Counted from the first letter of the stretch, positions 15,359-25,313 are shown. The stretch: 64,000 nt of DNA from Pacificitalea manganoxidans (GCF_002504165.1 NZ_CP021404.1:930001-994000), one strand, 5' to 3'. Numbers and translations are program-made. The notes: generated by a model from the letters alone, not told the origin.

Positions 15359-16363
15359 CTACCCGCTGCGGCGGAGGGCGAATTTCGCGTCACTGACATA
15401 GGCGGGCGCGGGCGGCGGGCTTTGCTCTGCGGCGGGCGCAGGCCATGCCGTCCAGCCCAGATGCCCCGAGCGGCCCAGTTGCGCGGCGGGGCGCTGATCG
15501 GCGGGCAGCGCCAGTTCCACCTCGAACTCCACCGTGTTGCCCAGATAAAGCGCGACCACATCCGCCAGCCGCGCGAACATCGGGCCGCCGGGCAGAAACC
15601 GACGATATTCCTCCAGCGACCGGGTGCGGATCTCGATCACAGCCTTGTCGTTGATCGAATAGACCCGCCGCCCGGCATAGGTGTTGCGCCCCAGACAGGC
15701 GGTGGCCTGACCCATGCGCGTCAGATCGGCATCCTCGAATTCCAGCCACATCCCGGCCCGTTCGCGCAAAGTGACATCCACCGTCAGCAAGCCGCGCAGC
15801 ACCTGCTCCAACCGCCGGGCGGATTTCACCCGCGCGCCCAGCACACCGGCAAAGGGCAGTTTGGCGATATCGGGGACGCTGTCGCGATCCTGATAGGGGG
15901 CGGTGCCGATGCCGATGAACGAGCCAAGGAAATCGGCAAAGCGGTCTTCGGCGGGGCGGTCGAATTGCACGATGGGGCGGGCGTCGGCCCACGCACGGAA
16001 GAACAGTTGCAAAAACCGGGTGGCAAAGATGTCGGTGAACCGCACGAAGCTGTCATCATTGCCCTGCTGCCAGCGCATCGCCTCGACCGTGGTCAGCAGT
16101 GGCAGCGGTCCCTGCGGCCCAAAGAACCCTAGAAACCGCGCGCGCACCTCGGGTGGCAGATCGGGGTGGCTGTCATCGAACCGGGTGACGTTCGAGGCCG
16201 GAAATTCCATGAACGGATCCTGCCCCAGCCGCACGACCTCCTGCCGGGTGATCACAGCCTTACCAATGCGTGGTTTGTCGGGGGACGCGCGCTCCAACTC
16301 CCGCAGCAATTGCAAGAAATCCGCGTGGTAGGGCGCGGCGCGCAGATCAGGGCGGCGCGTCAC
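15359..16363 (-). CDS. tssG: T6SS baseplate protein TssG
   Basis: 334 residues with TssG blocks: DFLQLLRELERASPDKPRIG at the N-terminus, EVVRLGQDPFMEFPASNVTRF, RARFLGFFGPQGPLPL, and the C-terminal YSINDKAVIEIRTRSLEEYRRFLPGG. TssG joins TssF, TssE and TssK in the baseplate wedge. The ATG overlaps the tssF stop (ATGA, 16360-16363), so translation is coupled as is common for this pair. Confidence 0.95.
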   Translation of the reverse strand: MTRRPDLRAAPYHADFLQLLRELERASPDKPRIGKAVITRQEVVRLGQDPFMEFPASNVTRFDDSHPDLPPEVRARFLGFFGPQGPLPLLTTVEAMRWQQGNDDSFVRFTDIFATRFLQLFFRAWADARPIVQFDRPAEDRFADFLGSFIGIGTAPYQDRDSVPDIAKLPFAGVLGARVKSARRLEQVLRGLLTVDVTLRERAGMWLEFEDADLTRMGQATACLGRNTYAGRRVYSINDKAVIEIRTRSLEEYRRFLPGGPMFARLADVVALYLGNTVEFEVELALPADQRPAAQLGRSGHLGWTAWPAPAAEQSPPPAPAYVSDAKFALRRSG

Positions 16364-18324
16364 AACAACGGCCCCGTGCCGGAGCGCGGCGGGAAGCGCA
16401 TCACCTCGCCGCGTTGTTCGGACAGAAGCACGGTTTCGGTAAAGCTGTTCACATGGGCATAATCAGCAAAAAACCGGTCCAGCACCGCACCCAGCAGCAT
16501 GATGCCCGATCCTTCGAACGCGCGCTCGTCAAAGGTCAGCCGCACCTGCGTGCCCCGCGCGGCGTGAAAGCCATCATCGCGAAAAAGCGACCGGGTGACG
16601 GGGCGGCTTTCGATCCCCGCGATGCCGCGCAACTGCCGTTCGCTCACCGCGTCGCCCATATCGGCAAAAAGCGCCAGCAACTCCCGCAGCCCGCCTGCCG
16701 GGTCGGCGCTGTTGCGGTTCTGAAGCCCAAGGTGGTTGAAGCTCAGCAGATTGATGAGCCGCCACATAACCTCGCCCTGATGTCCGCTGCGGGGACTGTT
16801 GCGGTCCGCCTGCGCAATCGACTCGCGCGGGCGCGTGGGCCCGGCGATGCAGGCAAGTCCGACAGTGGTGTCATCCGTCAGCCGGAAATCCACCTGCGCC
16901 TGCCCGATAGGCAATTGCTGGGTTAGATGCCGATTGGAACAGAGCGCGACGACCTGCAACCGCTGCGCGCGGGCGGCCTCGTCCAGACCGGCGGGCTCGT
17001 AAAGCGACAGAAAGGTTTCGGTGCCGACATAATCGCCGCCATAGCCAAATTGCCGCTCGCGCTCGCTCAGCCGCCGGGGCCGCCGCCGGATATGATAATA
17101 GAGCGCGTCAGCAGGGCGAATTTCATCGTCAGGCAGCGAATAGATCGGATAGACCGGCACCTTGGTCCGCATCCCCTGATAATGCGCGGCGACCGATTGG
17201 ATGCGATGCACCTCGTAATTCACCGCCGGGGAACTGTCGGGCACGACGATATGTTCGTGATGGCGAATATCGGGGCGCACGCGCGAACAGCGCTCTTCGA
17301 ACAGGTTGATGGCCGGCGCGGCATAGAGCCGGAAATTATCCGGGCCGATGCGCGCGCTGAGTTTGGGCTGCACGCGGTCGAATTCGAACAGGAGATCGAC
17401 AGCCGGTGCGGGAATGCGGGCCAGAACCCGGCGTAGGCCGGTCAGGCGCAGGCCCACGAATTTCTGCGGCAGCACATAGAAATCGCGCAGCAGATTGAAC
17501 CCCGCGTAGAACCGGTCATCCTCGGGAAACAGCGCCTCCGCATCGTCAAATCCGATCTGCGCCACCATATCCGACGGACAGGGGACAAACACCGGATCGC
17601 CCTGCGCATCCAAATACCGCGCCGTGATCCGCACCGTGTTGGCAAAGATCTGTTCATAAAGCGCGATCATCTCGGCAAGGTTGCCGGTCAGGTGGATGGG
17701 CAGCGTATCGCAGGCGATTTGGGACACGGGCGCGGGTGTGTCGCCCTTGCTGCTGCGAGGGGCGTCGGGATCGGCAAGGTCCGCGGTGGTGCGGTGGCAC
17801 AGACGCAGACGCAGCGCGGCGGCGGTTTCGGGATGCACGTCCAGCCCCAGCGCCTGCACCGGACCGGGTGAGGCGAGATAGTCTGCCTTGTCGATATCGA
17901 GGCTGTAGAGCGTCAGCGGCGCCGACAGGCGAAACCGGCAAGACACCCGCTGTTCACGTTCCACATAGGTCGCGTCCAGATAGCTGCCGCGCGGATAGGA
18001 TATGCCCGCCGCCAGATCCTGATCGCCGTAATTGGGGGCGGCCTGAACCACCATCGCCGCAGGGGTGGGGGCCAGATAATTCGGCAGCAACTGCTCCAGC
18101 AGCGCGTTGGTGAAATTGCCGAACTCGCTTTGCAGTTTGACCTGTACCCGCGCGGCAAGAAAGGCGGAGCCTTCCAGCAGACCGGCCAGACCGGGGTCGA
18201 GCTTATCCTCCGTCAGCCCGCCGAGCCTCTCGGCGATGCCGGGATAATCCTCCGCGAACTCGCGCGACCTCTCGTAGAGGATCTTCAATTCGCGATTATA
18301 GGCGTCGAGGAATTCGCGGTTCAT
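16360..18324 (-). CDS. tssF: T6SS baseplate protein TssF
   Basis: 654 residues from MNREFLDAYNRELKILYERS, the classic TssF N-terminus, which sets the start at 18324 rather than further upstream. Other family blocks are AEDYPGIAERLGG, VQVKLQSEFGNFTNALLEQLLPNYLAPTP and YAAPAINLFEERCSRV. TssF is the largest wedge component of the baseplate on the cytoplasmic side. Both ends overlap neighbours by ATGA (tssE upstream, tssG downstream). Confidence 0.95.
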   Translation of the reverse strand: MNREFLDAYNRELKILYERSREFAEDYPGIAERLGGLTEDKLDPGLAGLLEGSAFLAARVQVKLQSEFGNFTNALLEQLLPNYLAPTPAAMVVQAAPNYGDQDLAAGISYPRGSYLDATYVEREQRVSCRFRLSAPLTLYSLDIDKADYLASPGPVQALGLDVHPETAAALRLRLCHRTTADLADPDAPRSSKGDTPAPVSQIACDTLPIHLTGNLAEMIALYEQIFANTVRITARYLDAQGDPVFVPCPSDMVAQIGFDDAEALFPEDDRFYAGFNLLRDFYVLPQKFVGLRLTGLRRVLARIPAPAVDLLFEFDRVQPKLSARIGPDNFRLYAAPAINLFEERCSRVRPDIRHHEHIVVPDSSPAVNYEVHRIQSVAAHYQGMRTKVPVYPIYSLPDDEIRPADALYYHIRRRPRRLSERERQFGYGGDYVGTETFLSLYEPAGLDEAARAQRLQVVALCSNRHLTQQLPIGQAQVDFRLTDDTTVGLACIAGPTRPRESIAQADRNSPRSGHQGEVMWRLINLLSFNHLGLQNRNSADPAGGLRELLALFADMGDAVSERQLRGIAGIESRPVTRSLFRDDGFHAARGTQVRLTFDERAFEGSGIMLLGAVLDRFFADYAHVNSFTETVLLSEQRGEVMRFPPRSGTGPLL

Positions 18325-18929
18325 GGCGTGGCAGAGAGGTTGGTGAAGTTCAGCTTGCCCGAGCCCACGTCGATCTCGGCCACGAACTCCATCGGGATAT
18401 CCACCGGCTTGCACGCCATCTCGGCATGGACGTCGAAGGCGATCTTTTGGTGCACCTCGTCAAATTCGCGGCGCATCTTCACACTTAGGGTTGCTTCCAC
18501 GAACCGGGGTTCATGGGCCACCAGCGCGCGGGCAAGGCGGCGGCTCAACTCGCGCAGGCGCAAATCTTCCGAGGTCATGTCGGACAGGTCGATCAGCCCG
18601 TAATTGAGGACGGAGCGGCGGACATATTCATAGCCGTCCAGATCCTCGCAGGCCTCCAGATTGATGGTGTTGGCAAGCTGCACCAGATCGATTTCGAGGT
18701 TGCGGCGAAGCTGGGCCTCGTTCGCGCCGCGCCTGCGCAGCGCGCCACGTTCGCTCAGCACCCGTTCGCCGTCACGGTAGTCGTTGGACGGTGTGCGGGC
18801 ATCCTTGGCCGCGGCAGCTTCGCGGAACGCGTACATCAACGGGATCTGCAACTGGGTGCCCGGTCGCTGCGCGGCAGTCGCGGCATCGCCGGACCTGCCG
18901 GAGCCGGTTCTGTAGGGAGTGCTGGCCAT
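18321..18929 (-). CDS. tssE: T6SS baseplate protein TssE (gp25-like)
   Basis: 202 residues from the ATG at 18929, served by GAAGGGG. The gp25-like domain (about 75-180) has LRRNLEIDLVQLANTINLEACEDLDGYEYVRRSVLNYGLIDLS and the tail VDIPMEFVAEIDVGSGKLNF. The first 70 residues are a polar extension that makes it longer than a minimal TssE. TssE is the gp25 homologue that starts sheath polymerisation. Its stop overlaps the tssF start. Confidence 0.93.
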   Translation of the reverse strand: MASTPYRTGSGRSGDAATAAQRPGTQLQIPLMYAFREAAAAKDARTPSNDYRDGERVLSERGALRRRGANEAQLRRNLEIDLVQLANTINLEACEDLDGYEYVRRSVLNYGLIDLSDMTSEDLRLRELSRRLARALVAHEPRFVEATLSVKMRREFDEVHQKIAFDVHAEMACKPVDIPMEFVAEIDVGSGKLNFTNLSATP

Positions 18930-19070
18930 ATCCGCCCCTTCCCGACGTTGTCTGCGCGATACATACCGGGTCTGGCGCACAGGCCATCCCGGACCGGGGG
19001 CAGCCCCTCAAGGGCCACCCACCGGCGAGGTCTGGTCTATTGTGCGCGGCTGTGCCGGACAGGCGCGAGA

Positions 19071-19550
19071 TCAGCCGTTTTCGGCGATGTTGAATTCGGC
19101 GTCGATGCCGGATTCCGGCGTGCCGTCGAGCTTCTGCGGGGTGTAGGTGATCTTGAACTTGCGGAAGTTCAGCGTGACGCTTTCGGTCACCGTATCGCCG
19201 CCCGAGGAGCCGCCCGTGGAATAGGACGACACCAGCACATCCGTCATCTCGACCACGAAATACTCCAGCGGGTTGGAGCCCGCCTTGCGCGCGATCAGCT
19301 TGGCCGAGGAGTAATGCTCGCCCTTGCAGCATTTGATGATCAGGTTCGGCGAGGAGCGATCGACCTGCTTGGTGAACGAAATATCGGAAACCGACACCTT
19401 GCCCGCGCCACCGCCGCCACCGCGATGCATCGTGCCGGACTGGCTCATGCCCAGCGACCAGCTGTCGATGTCGATGCCCTTGCCTTTATACTTCTTGTCC
19501 TGGGTTTCCCCGGTTACGCCCTCAATGATAAGGAACATATCAACAGCCAT
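19071..19550 (-). CDS. hcp: T6SS inner-tube protein Hcp (TssD)
   Basis: 159 residues beginning MAVDMFLIIEGVTGETQD, with the Hcp segments KGIDIDSWSLGMSQSG and LNFRKFKITYTPQK. Hexameric rings of Hcp stack into the tube fired by the sheath and can carry effectors. A Gly-rich loop (GGGGGAG, residues 44-50) is a variable region. AAAGGAGA just upstream is the strongest ribosome site in the cluster, fitting the large amount of Hcp required. A 141-bp gap separates it from tssE. Confidence 0.96.
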   Translation of the reverse strand: MAVDMFLIIEGVTGETQDKKYKGKGIDIDSWSLGMSQSGTMHRGGGGGAGKVSVSDISFTKQVDRSSPNLIIKCCKGEHYSSAKLIARKAGSNPLEYFVVEMTDVLVSSYSTGGSSGGDTVTESVTLNFRKFKITYTPQKLDGTPESGIDAEFNIAENG

Positions 19551-19607
19551 TTGGGATCTCCTTTAGCTGGCTAGCTGTAAATGGGTATTTGGATCAAATT
19601 GAGTGGT

Positions 19608-21098
19608 TCAGGTGCCAGAGGGCAGTCGGGACACCAGCGACATGCCGATATCCATGCCTTCCATCTGGAAGTGCGGACGCAGGAAGAACTTGCCCATGTA
19701 ATAACCGGGGTTCTCCTCGTCCTCGACGACCATGATCTCCGCTCCGGCGAGAGGCCTGCGGGCCTTGGTTTCCTCGCTGGAGTTCTTGGGATCGCCGTCG
19801 ATATATTGGGCGATCCACGTCTGCAGGCTGCGTTGCAGCTGCTCCTTCTCGCGGGTCATCCCAATTTGGTCGCGGACCATGCACTTCAGGTAATGGCTGA
19901 AGCGGCTGACCGCAAAAATGTAGGGCAGGCGGGAGCTTAGATTGTCGGACGCTGTCGCCTGCGGATCGACATAGCTTTTCGGTTTATACAGGGACTGTGC
20001 CCCGATAAACGCGGCCTTGTCGCTGTTTTTGCGATGCACCAGCCCGATCATGCCAATTTTGGACATTTCGGCCTCGCGCCGGTCGGTGATGGCAATCTCG
20101 GTGGGGCATTTCATGTCCACCGCGCCGTCATCGGTCTTGAACGTGTGGGTCGGCAGGTTGATCACCTCGCCCCCGGCCTGCACACCGCGAATGCGCACGG
20201 TCCAACCGTAATCTTTATGCGCGCGGGCGATATTGGCGGCCATCGTGTAGGCCGCGTTCATCCATGCGTATTTCTCGCCGGTGTGACCGTCGGTCTCCTC
20301 CTCGAAGTTGAACGCCTCCACCGGCAGACTGTCCTGGCCATAAGGTTCGCGCGCCAGAACCCGCGGCGCGGTCAGCGCGACGTAGCGGGAATTTTCGCTT
20401 TCGCGCAGGGATTTCCACGCGGCATATTCCGGCGTCTCAAAGATCGAGGCCAGATCGGTGGGGTTGTTCAACTCGTTCCAGCTGTCCATCCCCAACAGGC
20501 CCGCGCTGGCGGACGATATGAACGGCGCATGGCTGGCGGCGGCGATCTTGCCCAGATCGCGCAGCAGGCGCACATCGGCGGGGGAGTGATCGAAGTAGAA
20601 ATCCCCGACCAGCGCACCGTAGGGCTGTCCGCCAAGCTGGCCGAACTCGGCCTCGTAAATCCGCTTGAACAGGGGCGACTGATCCCATTTCGCACCGGGA
20701 TAGCTGCGCAGCTCGCGCTCAAGTTCCTTCTTGGAGACGTTGAGCACCTTGATCTTCATCGAGGCGTCGGGCTCGGAATTCATCACGCAGTAATGCAGCC
20801 CGCGCCACGCGCTTTCGACCTTCTGGTATTCCTCGTGATGCAGGATCTCGTTGACCTGCGCGGTCAGCTTCTGATCCAGCTTCGCGATCATCTCATCGAC
20901 GGTGTCGATGATGTCTTCCTTGATGACATTCTGATCGGCGAGCGCTTCCTTGACCAGCGTCTGCACCGCGTTCTCGACCTCGGTCGCGGCGCTGTCGGAA
21001 CGGGGTTTGAAATTCTGTTTCAGCAAGGCGGAAAAATCGTCAAGCTCGGAGACGGCGCCGCCGGCGGCCGGGGCTTCCTGTTGGGCTTCGGTGGACAT
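19608..21098 (-). CDS. tssC: T6SS sheath large subunit TssC (VipB)
   Basis: 496 residues with family blocks HHEEYQKVESAWRGLHYCV, KRIYEAEFGQLGGQPYGAL, WRSLRESENSRYVALTAPRVL-type text around residues 220-250, and the C-terminal GAEIMVVEDEENPGYY...FFLRPHFQMEGMDIGMSLVSRLP. TssC forms most of the contractile sheath with TssB. It lies between tssB and hcp in the canonical BCD order; AAGGGA precedes the ATG. Confidence 0.97.
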   Translation of the reverse strand: MSTEAQQEAPAAGGAVSELDDFSALLKQNFKPRSDSAATEVENAVQTLVKEALADQNVIKEDIIDTVDEMIAKLDQKLTAQVNEILHHEEYQKVESAWRGLHYCVMNSEPDASMKIKVLNVSKKELERELRSYPGAKWDQSPLFKRIYEAEFGQLGGQPYGALVGDFYFDHSPADVRLLRDLGKIAAASHAPFISSASAGLLGMDSWNELNNPTDLASIFETPEYAAWKSLRESENSRYVALTAPRVLAREPYGQDSLPVEAFNFEEETDGHTGEKYAWMNAAYTMAANIARAHKDYGWTVRIRGVQAGGEVINLPTHTFKTDDGAVDMKCPTEIAITDRREAEMSKIGMIGLVHRKNSDKAAFIGAQSLYKPKSYVDPQATASDNLSSRLPYIFAVSRFSHYLKCMVRDQIGMTREKEQLQRSLQTWIAQYIDGDPKNSSEETKARRPLAGAEIMVVEDEENPGYYMGKFFLRPHFQMEGMDIGMSLVSRLPSGT

Positions 21099-21166
21099 GG
21101 GTCATCCCTTCCGTTGTGTGACTGGAGGCGGGCGGCAGCATCCCTGTGCCGCACGACGGGTCCGGA

Positions 21167-21691
21167 TCAATTGGACGCGTCGTCTCCACCTTCGGCGTCG
21201 GGAGCCTTCTGTTGCAGAAGCTCCATCAGCTTGGGGTCCGAAAGCAGCGCTTTCAGCTGGTCCTGAGCGGCGGATTTGCCGTTCATGTAGCGTTGCAGGT
21301 TGGCCAGTTCGTCACGCGCATCGAGCAGCTTGCGCAATGCGGGCACCTGCTTGGCGATTTCGCCGGGGTCGAGATCGGCCATCTTGGCGAAGTCGAGTTT
21401 CACGCCCAGCTTCTCGCCCTCCGCGTCGCCCAGTTTGTTGTCCACGTTGAACGACACGCCGGGCGCGACCGAGGCCATGTAATCGTCGAAGTTTTCCGTA
21501 TCGACCTGCGTAAAATTCCGCTCGGCCATCGGGTCTTTTTCGACGTCGGACGCATTGCCCGACAGGTCCGCCATCACGCCCATCACAAAGGGCAGTTCGA
21601 CGTTCTTGTCGCTGTCATAAGGGTCTGCGTAGGAGATGTTCACCCGTGGCGGGCGATTGCGCTTAATGAAGCGTGTCGCTGAGTCAGACAT
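21167..21691 (-). CDS. tssB: T6SS sheath small subunit TssB (VipA)
   Basis: 174 residues from MSDSATRFIKRNRPPRVNISY; this ATG has AGAGGA upstream, whereas one 12 codons earlier does not. Family blocks are VELPFVMGVMADLSGNA, DPMAERNFTQVDTENFDDYM and the C-terminal LRKLLDARDELANLQRYMNGK. TssB pairs with TssC in the sheath and offers the ClpV-binding helix near its C-terminus. Confidence 0.97.
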   Translation of the reverse strand: MSDSATRFIKRNRPPRVNISYADPYDSDKNVELPFVMGVMADLSGNASDVEKDPMAERNFTQVDTENFDDYMASVAPGVSFNVDNKLGDAEGEKLGVKLDFAKMADLDPGEIAKQVPALRKLLDARDELANLQRYMNGKSAAQDQLKALLSDPKLMELLQQKAPDAEGGDDASN

Positions 21692-21817
21692 AACGAATTC
21701 CTCTTTAATATGGCAAAAGCAAGCCATGCCGGGGGTCGTTTGTCAAATTATTTGGACCCTACGTCACCCTGTCCGTGACCTTGGGTCATGACCTAGCGGC
21801 AGGTTGCGCGTATGCGG

Positions 21818-23142
21818 TCACTCGATATGGCCGAAAAGGTCGCCGATGATCGCGGAAAAGTCGCGGTTGAGATAGGTCTTTGCCTTGAACAGAAGGATCG
21901 GCACCGGGCTCGATGGTTCGGTCTGGCGGAAGAACGCTTCGACCGCTGCGATCAGCGTTCCGGCCTCCGTCCGCGTGGCGGCGGCAAAGTCAGGACTGTC
22001 CTCCTCGGCGTCGTCTGGGGGGGAATGTCGCCCGCCTCATCCGCCAGCATCCGCATCTTGTGCACGCTCATCCGAAACCCGGTTTCGGTACCGAAATCGA
22101 TCCGCGCGTGTTCGGATACATCGGGCAGCAGCGTGTCGATCGCTTCGGTCAGGGGGCGTCCGATCAACAGCCGCGCCTGCCGGATCAGCAGCAGCGCCGG
22201 CGACGATGGCTCATGGTGCGCGTAATAGGTCTCCACCGCCAGCAGCGCCGCCTTCGCGCCCGTTTGGCTGCTGACCGCGCCCACGGGCCGGGACGGGGCG
22301 GCGGGCATCGCGGCGGCGGGCGTGTCGGGGCTGTCGGGCGCGCCGTCGGGGGCGTCGCCCTCCGCGCTGTCCTCCGCCGGGGCCGCATCGCTCAGATCAG
22401 GCCGCGCCGCAGCGAGGAAGCCGGTCATCTGTTCCAGCACTTCGGTCAGCGTGTCGAGTTGCGGGGCGAAAGGGCCACCATCGGCGCTGCGGCACATCAG
22501 GCCGATCTGCTCCACCGCCTGCCGTGCCCCGCTCAACGCGGCGTGCAGCGCGTCGACCTGCTCCGCGTTCTCGGCCGATTGCAGCGCGGCGGTCAGCGCG
22601 CTTGCATCGCGCGGGGTTTCATTGGCCCGCGGCTCCGCCTGACCGGAGGCCACAAGATAGTCGCGATAGGTGATCTGATCCAGCCGCCGGTCCCGGATCA
22701 GCGGCGCGTGCTGCAACGGCATCACCACCGACGACCGATCGTCGAGCAGTTCCAACTGGTTTTTGCGCTCGGTCGGGTCGCCCTCCTCGATCAGCGGGAT
22801 CACCGCCTGCCATTGCGCCTCCAGCAGCGCGGCGATGGCGGACACGGCCTCGGTAAACGGGATGATCCGTCCGCACAGGATTTGAAATTTGGCGTCCAGC
22901 ACCAGCAGGCGAATGTCGCGGCTGCGCTCCAGCAGCGGTTCGATCTGCGCCCACTCGGCCTTCCAGTCGATGCTGCGCCGGTCGAATGTCTCGCCCGTGT
23001 CGGAATTGAGGATGTAGCGCATCGGGACGCGGTCGATCGCTTCGAAGTAATATTCGATATACCCGTCATCATCGTCCAGCAGCAGGTCAGGGCCGCAAGG
23101 GTCATCCGCCGAAATCGGCTCAAGAAATCTGTCAAATCGCAT
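21818..23142 (-). CDS. tssA: T6SS TssA/ImpA-family protein, frameshifted at a C7 run
   Basis: The frame from the ATG at 23142 has the ImpA N-terminal domain (DDPCGPDLLLDDD, ILCGRIIPFTEAV, residues 1-150), a linker, and one conserved module at residues 291-341 (AVETYYAHHEPSSPALLLIRQ). At 22017-22023 (minus-strand CCCCCCC, codons 374-375) it leaves the family frame and ends at 21952. In the next frame a second related module follows (AVEAFFRQTEPSSPVPILLF) and ends GDLFGHIE-stop at 21818. Adding one C restores 441 residues. TssA organises baseplate and sheath assembly. The cause may be sequencing error, mutation, phase variation or programmed slippage. Confidence 0.85.
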
Positions 23143-23234
23143 GCGTCATCCAAAAGAAATGCCGCGCCCGGACGGGTGCGGCACAGGTCAGGCCAAGCCG
23201 GGCGCGCGGCCTGTATCGTGCCGCGCGGTCCGGG

Positions 23235-23744
23235 TCACTGAAGATCGATCCGCAGTTCCACGCGGCGGTTTTCAGGGTCGAGCGGATCGTCGGTGCGCGG
23301 TTGGGTTTCGCCCAATCCCATCGCGGTCAGCCGGTCTTCCTGCACCCCCAATTCGGTAAGGTAGCTTTTCACCGCCGCCGCACGTTCATCCGACAGCCCG
23401 TCATTGTAGCCCAGACCACCGCGCGCGTCGGTATGGCCTTCGACAACGAACTGCGCCCGGTCAAGCCGTTGATCCTTCAGCGCTTCGGCAAAAATAGCGA
23501 GGTTCTGGCGCGCGGAGTCGGTCAACTCGGCGCTGTCGAGTTCGAAATTGACCAGCATGTCCAGCCCTTTGGGCTTGGCCGGGGTGCATTCCTCGGCAGT
23601 GCCGATGCAGATGCCGCGCTGCAAGCCGAGATCAACGGAATCTGCCAGAAATTCAACAACTTCATCCGCTGTATAAGGGTCCTCCGCGAAGGCGGGGGCG
23701 AAGCTGGCGGCAAGGATGGCGGTAGACAGAATAATGGTACGCAT
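23235..23744 (-). CDS. T6SS-linked OmpA-family periplasmic protein
   Basis: 169 residues from the ATG at 23744: signal peptide MRTIILSTAILAASFAPAFA, a short region with CIGTAEECTP (possible disulfide), then an OmpA peptidoglycan-binding domain (about 62-169) with FVVEGHTDARGGLGYNDGLSDERAAAV and the NRRVELRI ending. It should bind peptidoglycan in the periplasm. It lies between fha and tssA in the operon, so it may help anchor the apparatus. No lipobox is seen, so it is not an obvious TssJ substitute. Confidence 0.85.
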   Translation of the reverse strand: MRTIILSTAILAASFAPAFAEDPYTADEVVEFLADSVDLGLQRGICIGTAEECTPAKPKGLDMLVNFELDSAELTDSARQNLAIFAEALKDQRLDRAQFVVEGHTDARGGLGYNDGLSDERAAAVKSYLTELGVQEDRLTAMGLGETQPRTDDPLDPENRRVELRIDLQ

Positions 23745-23852
23745 AAAAATCACCCATTCGGTATCAACCTGGCTGAAAGGTAGGAAGCGCGGTCGCGCGA
23801 GTCAAGATTTCGACGGTCAGGCCGCGCGTCAGGCCCCGCAATGCGTGCGAAT

Positions 23853-25313
23853 TCAGCGGCTGTTCGAGGCCTTGTCATAGGCTTCGGCGAAATAGTTCAG
23901 GAACACGTCGAGCATCCCGTTATCGTGCTGGTGGGTCATCGCGTCCCACCGTTCGACGAACAGTTCCCATGATTTCGAACTGCGCCCGAACCGTCCGCCG
24001 CCGGTTTTCTCCTCGATCGCTTCGGGGGAGATATCTTCGAGCAATTCCGCCAGCGCAGGCTGGATCGCGGCGTAAAGCGCATACTGGTGCCGGTTCACAT
24101 CGCGGAACGCAGCGGTCAGCGCCTCGGTCCCGCGTTGGTAGCCGGGGCGGCCCCGTCCGAACATGACCTCCAGCGCCTCCTCCGGGGTGGGGATGAATTT
24201 CAGCGGGTTGTTGGCTTCGTGGTTGAGCATGGTGCGGCTGCCGGAGCGGATCAGCAGCTTATTGGCGTCGCGCGCTTTCAGCAGCGCGGTCAATTCCCCT
24301 GCAACGACACGCAGCGCGCGGCCGATTTCCTGCCCGGCCACGGCGGGGTCCACCCCGTCCAGCGCGTCGGGTGCAAGCCCCGCACCCTCGCAGATCGCGC
24401 GCAGCAGGGCCGCGTCACCGGTGCCGGGGCCAGGCGGCACGGGGCTAGGCGGCGGGACCGGGGCCGCGCGGCTGCTGGGTGGCGGCGCGCCAAAGCCCCC
24501 GCTGGGCGGCAGCGCCTGCGCGGGCGGGGCGGGCGGCGTGGACGGGTCCGGGGCGGTCGGCGCGGCGACGGGGGGCGGCGGTGCAGCGGCAAAGGGGGAG
24601 GCATTTTCCCCCGGTCCCGTGCCTGCGCCCATCCCTGCGCCCGGATGCGGCGTGCGCTCCGGCGCTGTGGGGGCGGGGGACGCGCCCGGCGCGGCTCCAA
24701 ACGGCGAGCCGCCGTCACTTTCTGCCGGGACTGGCGCAGGCCGGGCCGGGGCCACCGGCGGCCCGCCAAAGCCGCCCATCGGGATATGCTCATCGCCGAA
24801 ATCGCTTTGGCGGGGCATGCCACGGGGGGAGAAATCTTGCCCGAACGCCCCGCTGCTGGCGCCCCCGCTACTGCCGCCGCCGCCCAATGACCAGATATCC
24901 CCGCCCGAGGATGCAGGCGCAGGGGCCGGCGCGCCGAACCCGGCGCTGTCGAACCCGGCATTGCCAAAGCCCGCGTGGCTCGGCGCGGTGGCCTGCGCTG
25001 CCTGTAGATCCACGCGGACGACGTAATGCCCGATCTGCAGCCGGTCGTCATGGCGCAATTGGTGGGGGCTTTTCATCCGGCTTGTGCCGCCATTCACGAA
25101 CGTGCCGTTGGTCGACACATCATAGAGCCAATAGGCGTCGTCCTGATAGCGGACCTCCAGATGGCAGGAGGAAACGAACCGATTGGGATCAGGCAGGGTC
25201 CAGTCCATCGCCGGGTCGCGTCCGATCTCGAACCCGCGCCCCTCCGCGCGGAATTCGATAGGCCCGCCGTCTGGCAGGTGGCTCAGATTGTCGATGCGAA
25301 GCGTCAGGGTCAT
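23853..25313 (-). CDS. fha: T6SS-associated FHA-domain protein (Fha/TagH)
   Basis: 486 residues. Residues 1-105 form an FHA domain with the phospho-threonine-binding pattern FEIGRDPAMDW, RFVSSCHLEVRY and NGTFVNGG. Residues 115-290 are Pro/Gly/Ala-rich and probably disordered. The C-terminal 190 residues (LLRAICEGAGLAPDAL..., NPLKFIPTPEEALEVMFG) are the TagH domain of T6SS FHA proteins. Fha reads phospho-threonines made by PpkA and activates secretion; here ppkA and pppA are in the divergent operon. Seven 25-bp repeats lie just upstream. Confidence 0.93.
   Translation of the reverse strand: MTLTLRIDNLSHLPDGGPIEFRAEGRGFEIGRDPAMDWTLPDPNRFVSSCHLEVRYQDDAYWLYDVSTNGTFVNGGTSRMKSPHQLRHDDRLQIGHYVVRVDLQAAQATAPSHAGFGNAGFDSAGFGAPAPAPASSGGDIWSLGGGGSSGGASSGAFGQDFSPRGMPRQSDFGDEHIPMGGFGGPPVAPARPAPVPAESDGGSPFGAAPGASPAPTAPERTPHPGAGMGAGTGPGENASPFAAAPPPPVAAPTAPDPSTPPAPPAQALPPSGGFGAPPPSSRAAPVPPPSPVPPGPGTGDAALLRAICEGAGLAPDALDGVDPAVAGQEIGRALRVVAGELTALLKARDANKLLIRSGSRTMLNHEANNPLKFIPTPEEALEVMFGRGRPGYQRGTEALTAAFRDVNRHQYALYAAIQPALAELLEDISPEAIEEKTGGGRFGRSSKSWELFVERWDAMTHQHDNGMLDVFLNYFAEAYDKASNSR

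Noticed and set aside
23235-23744. The small OmpA protein as TssJ
   Set aside because: It has a normal signal peptide without a lipobox and an OmpA fold, unlike the lipoprotein transthyretin-like TssJ.
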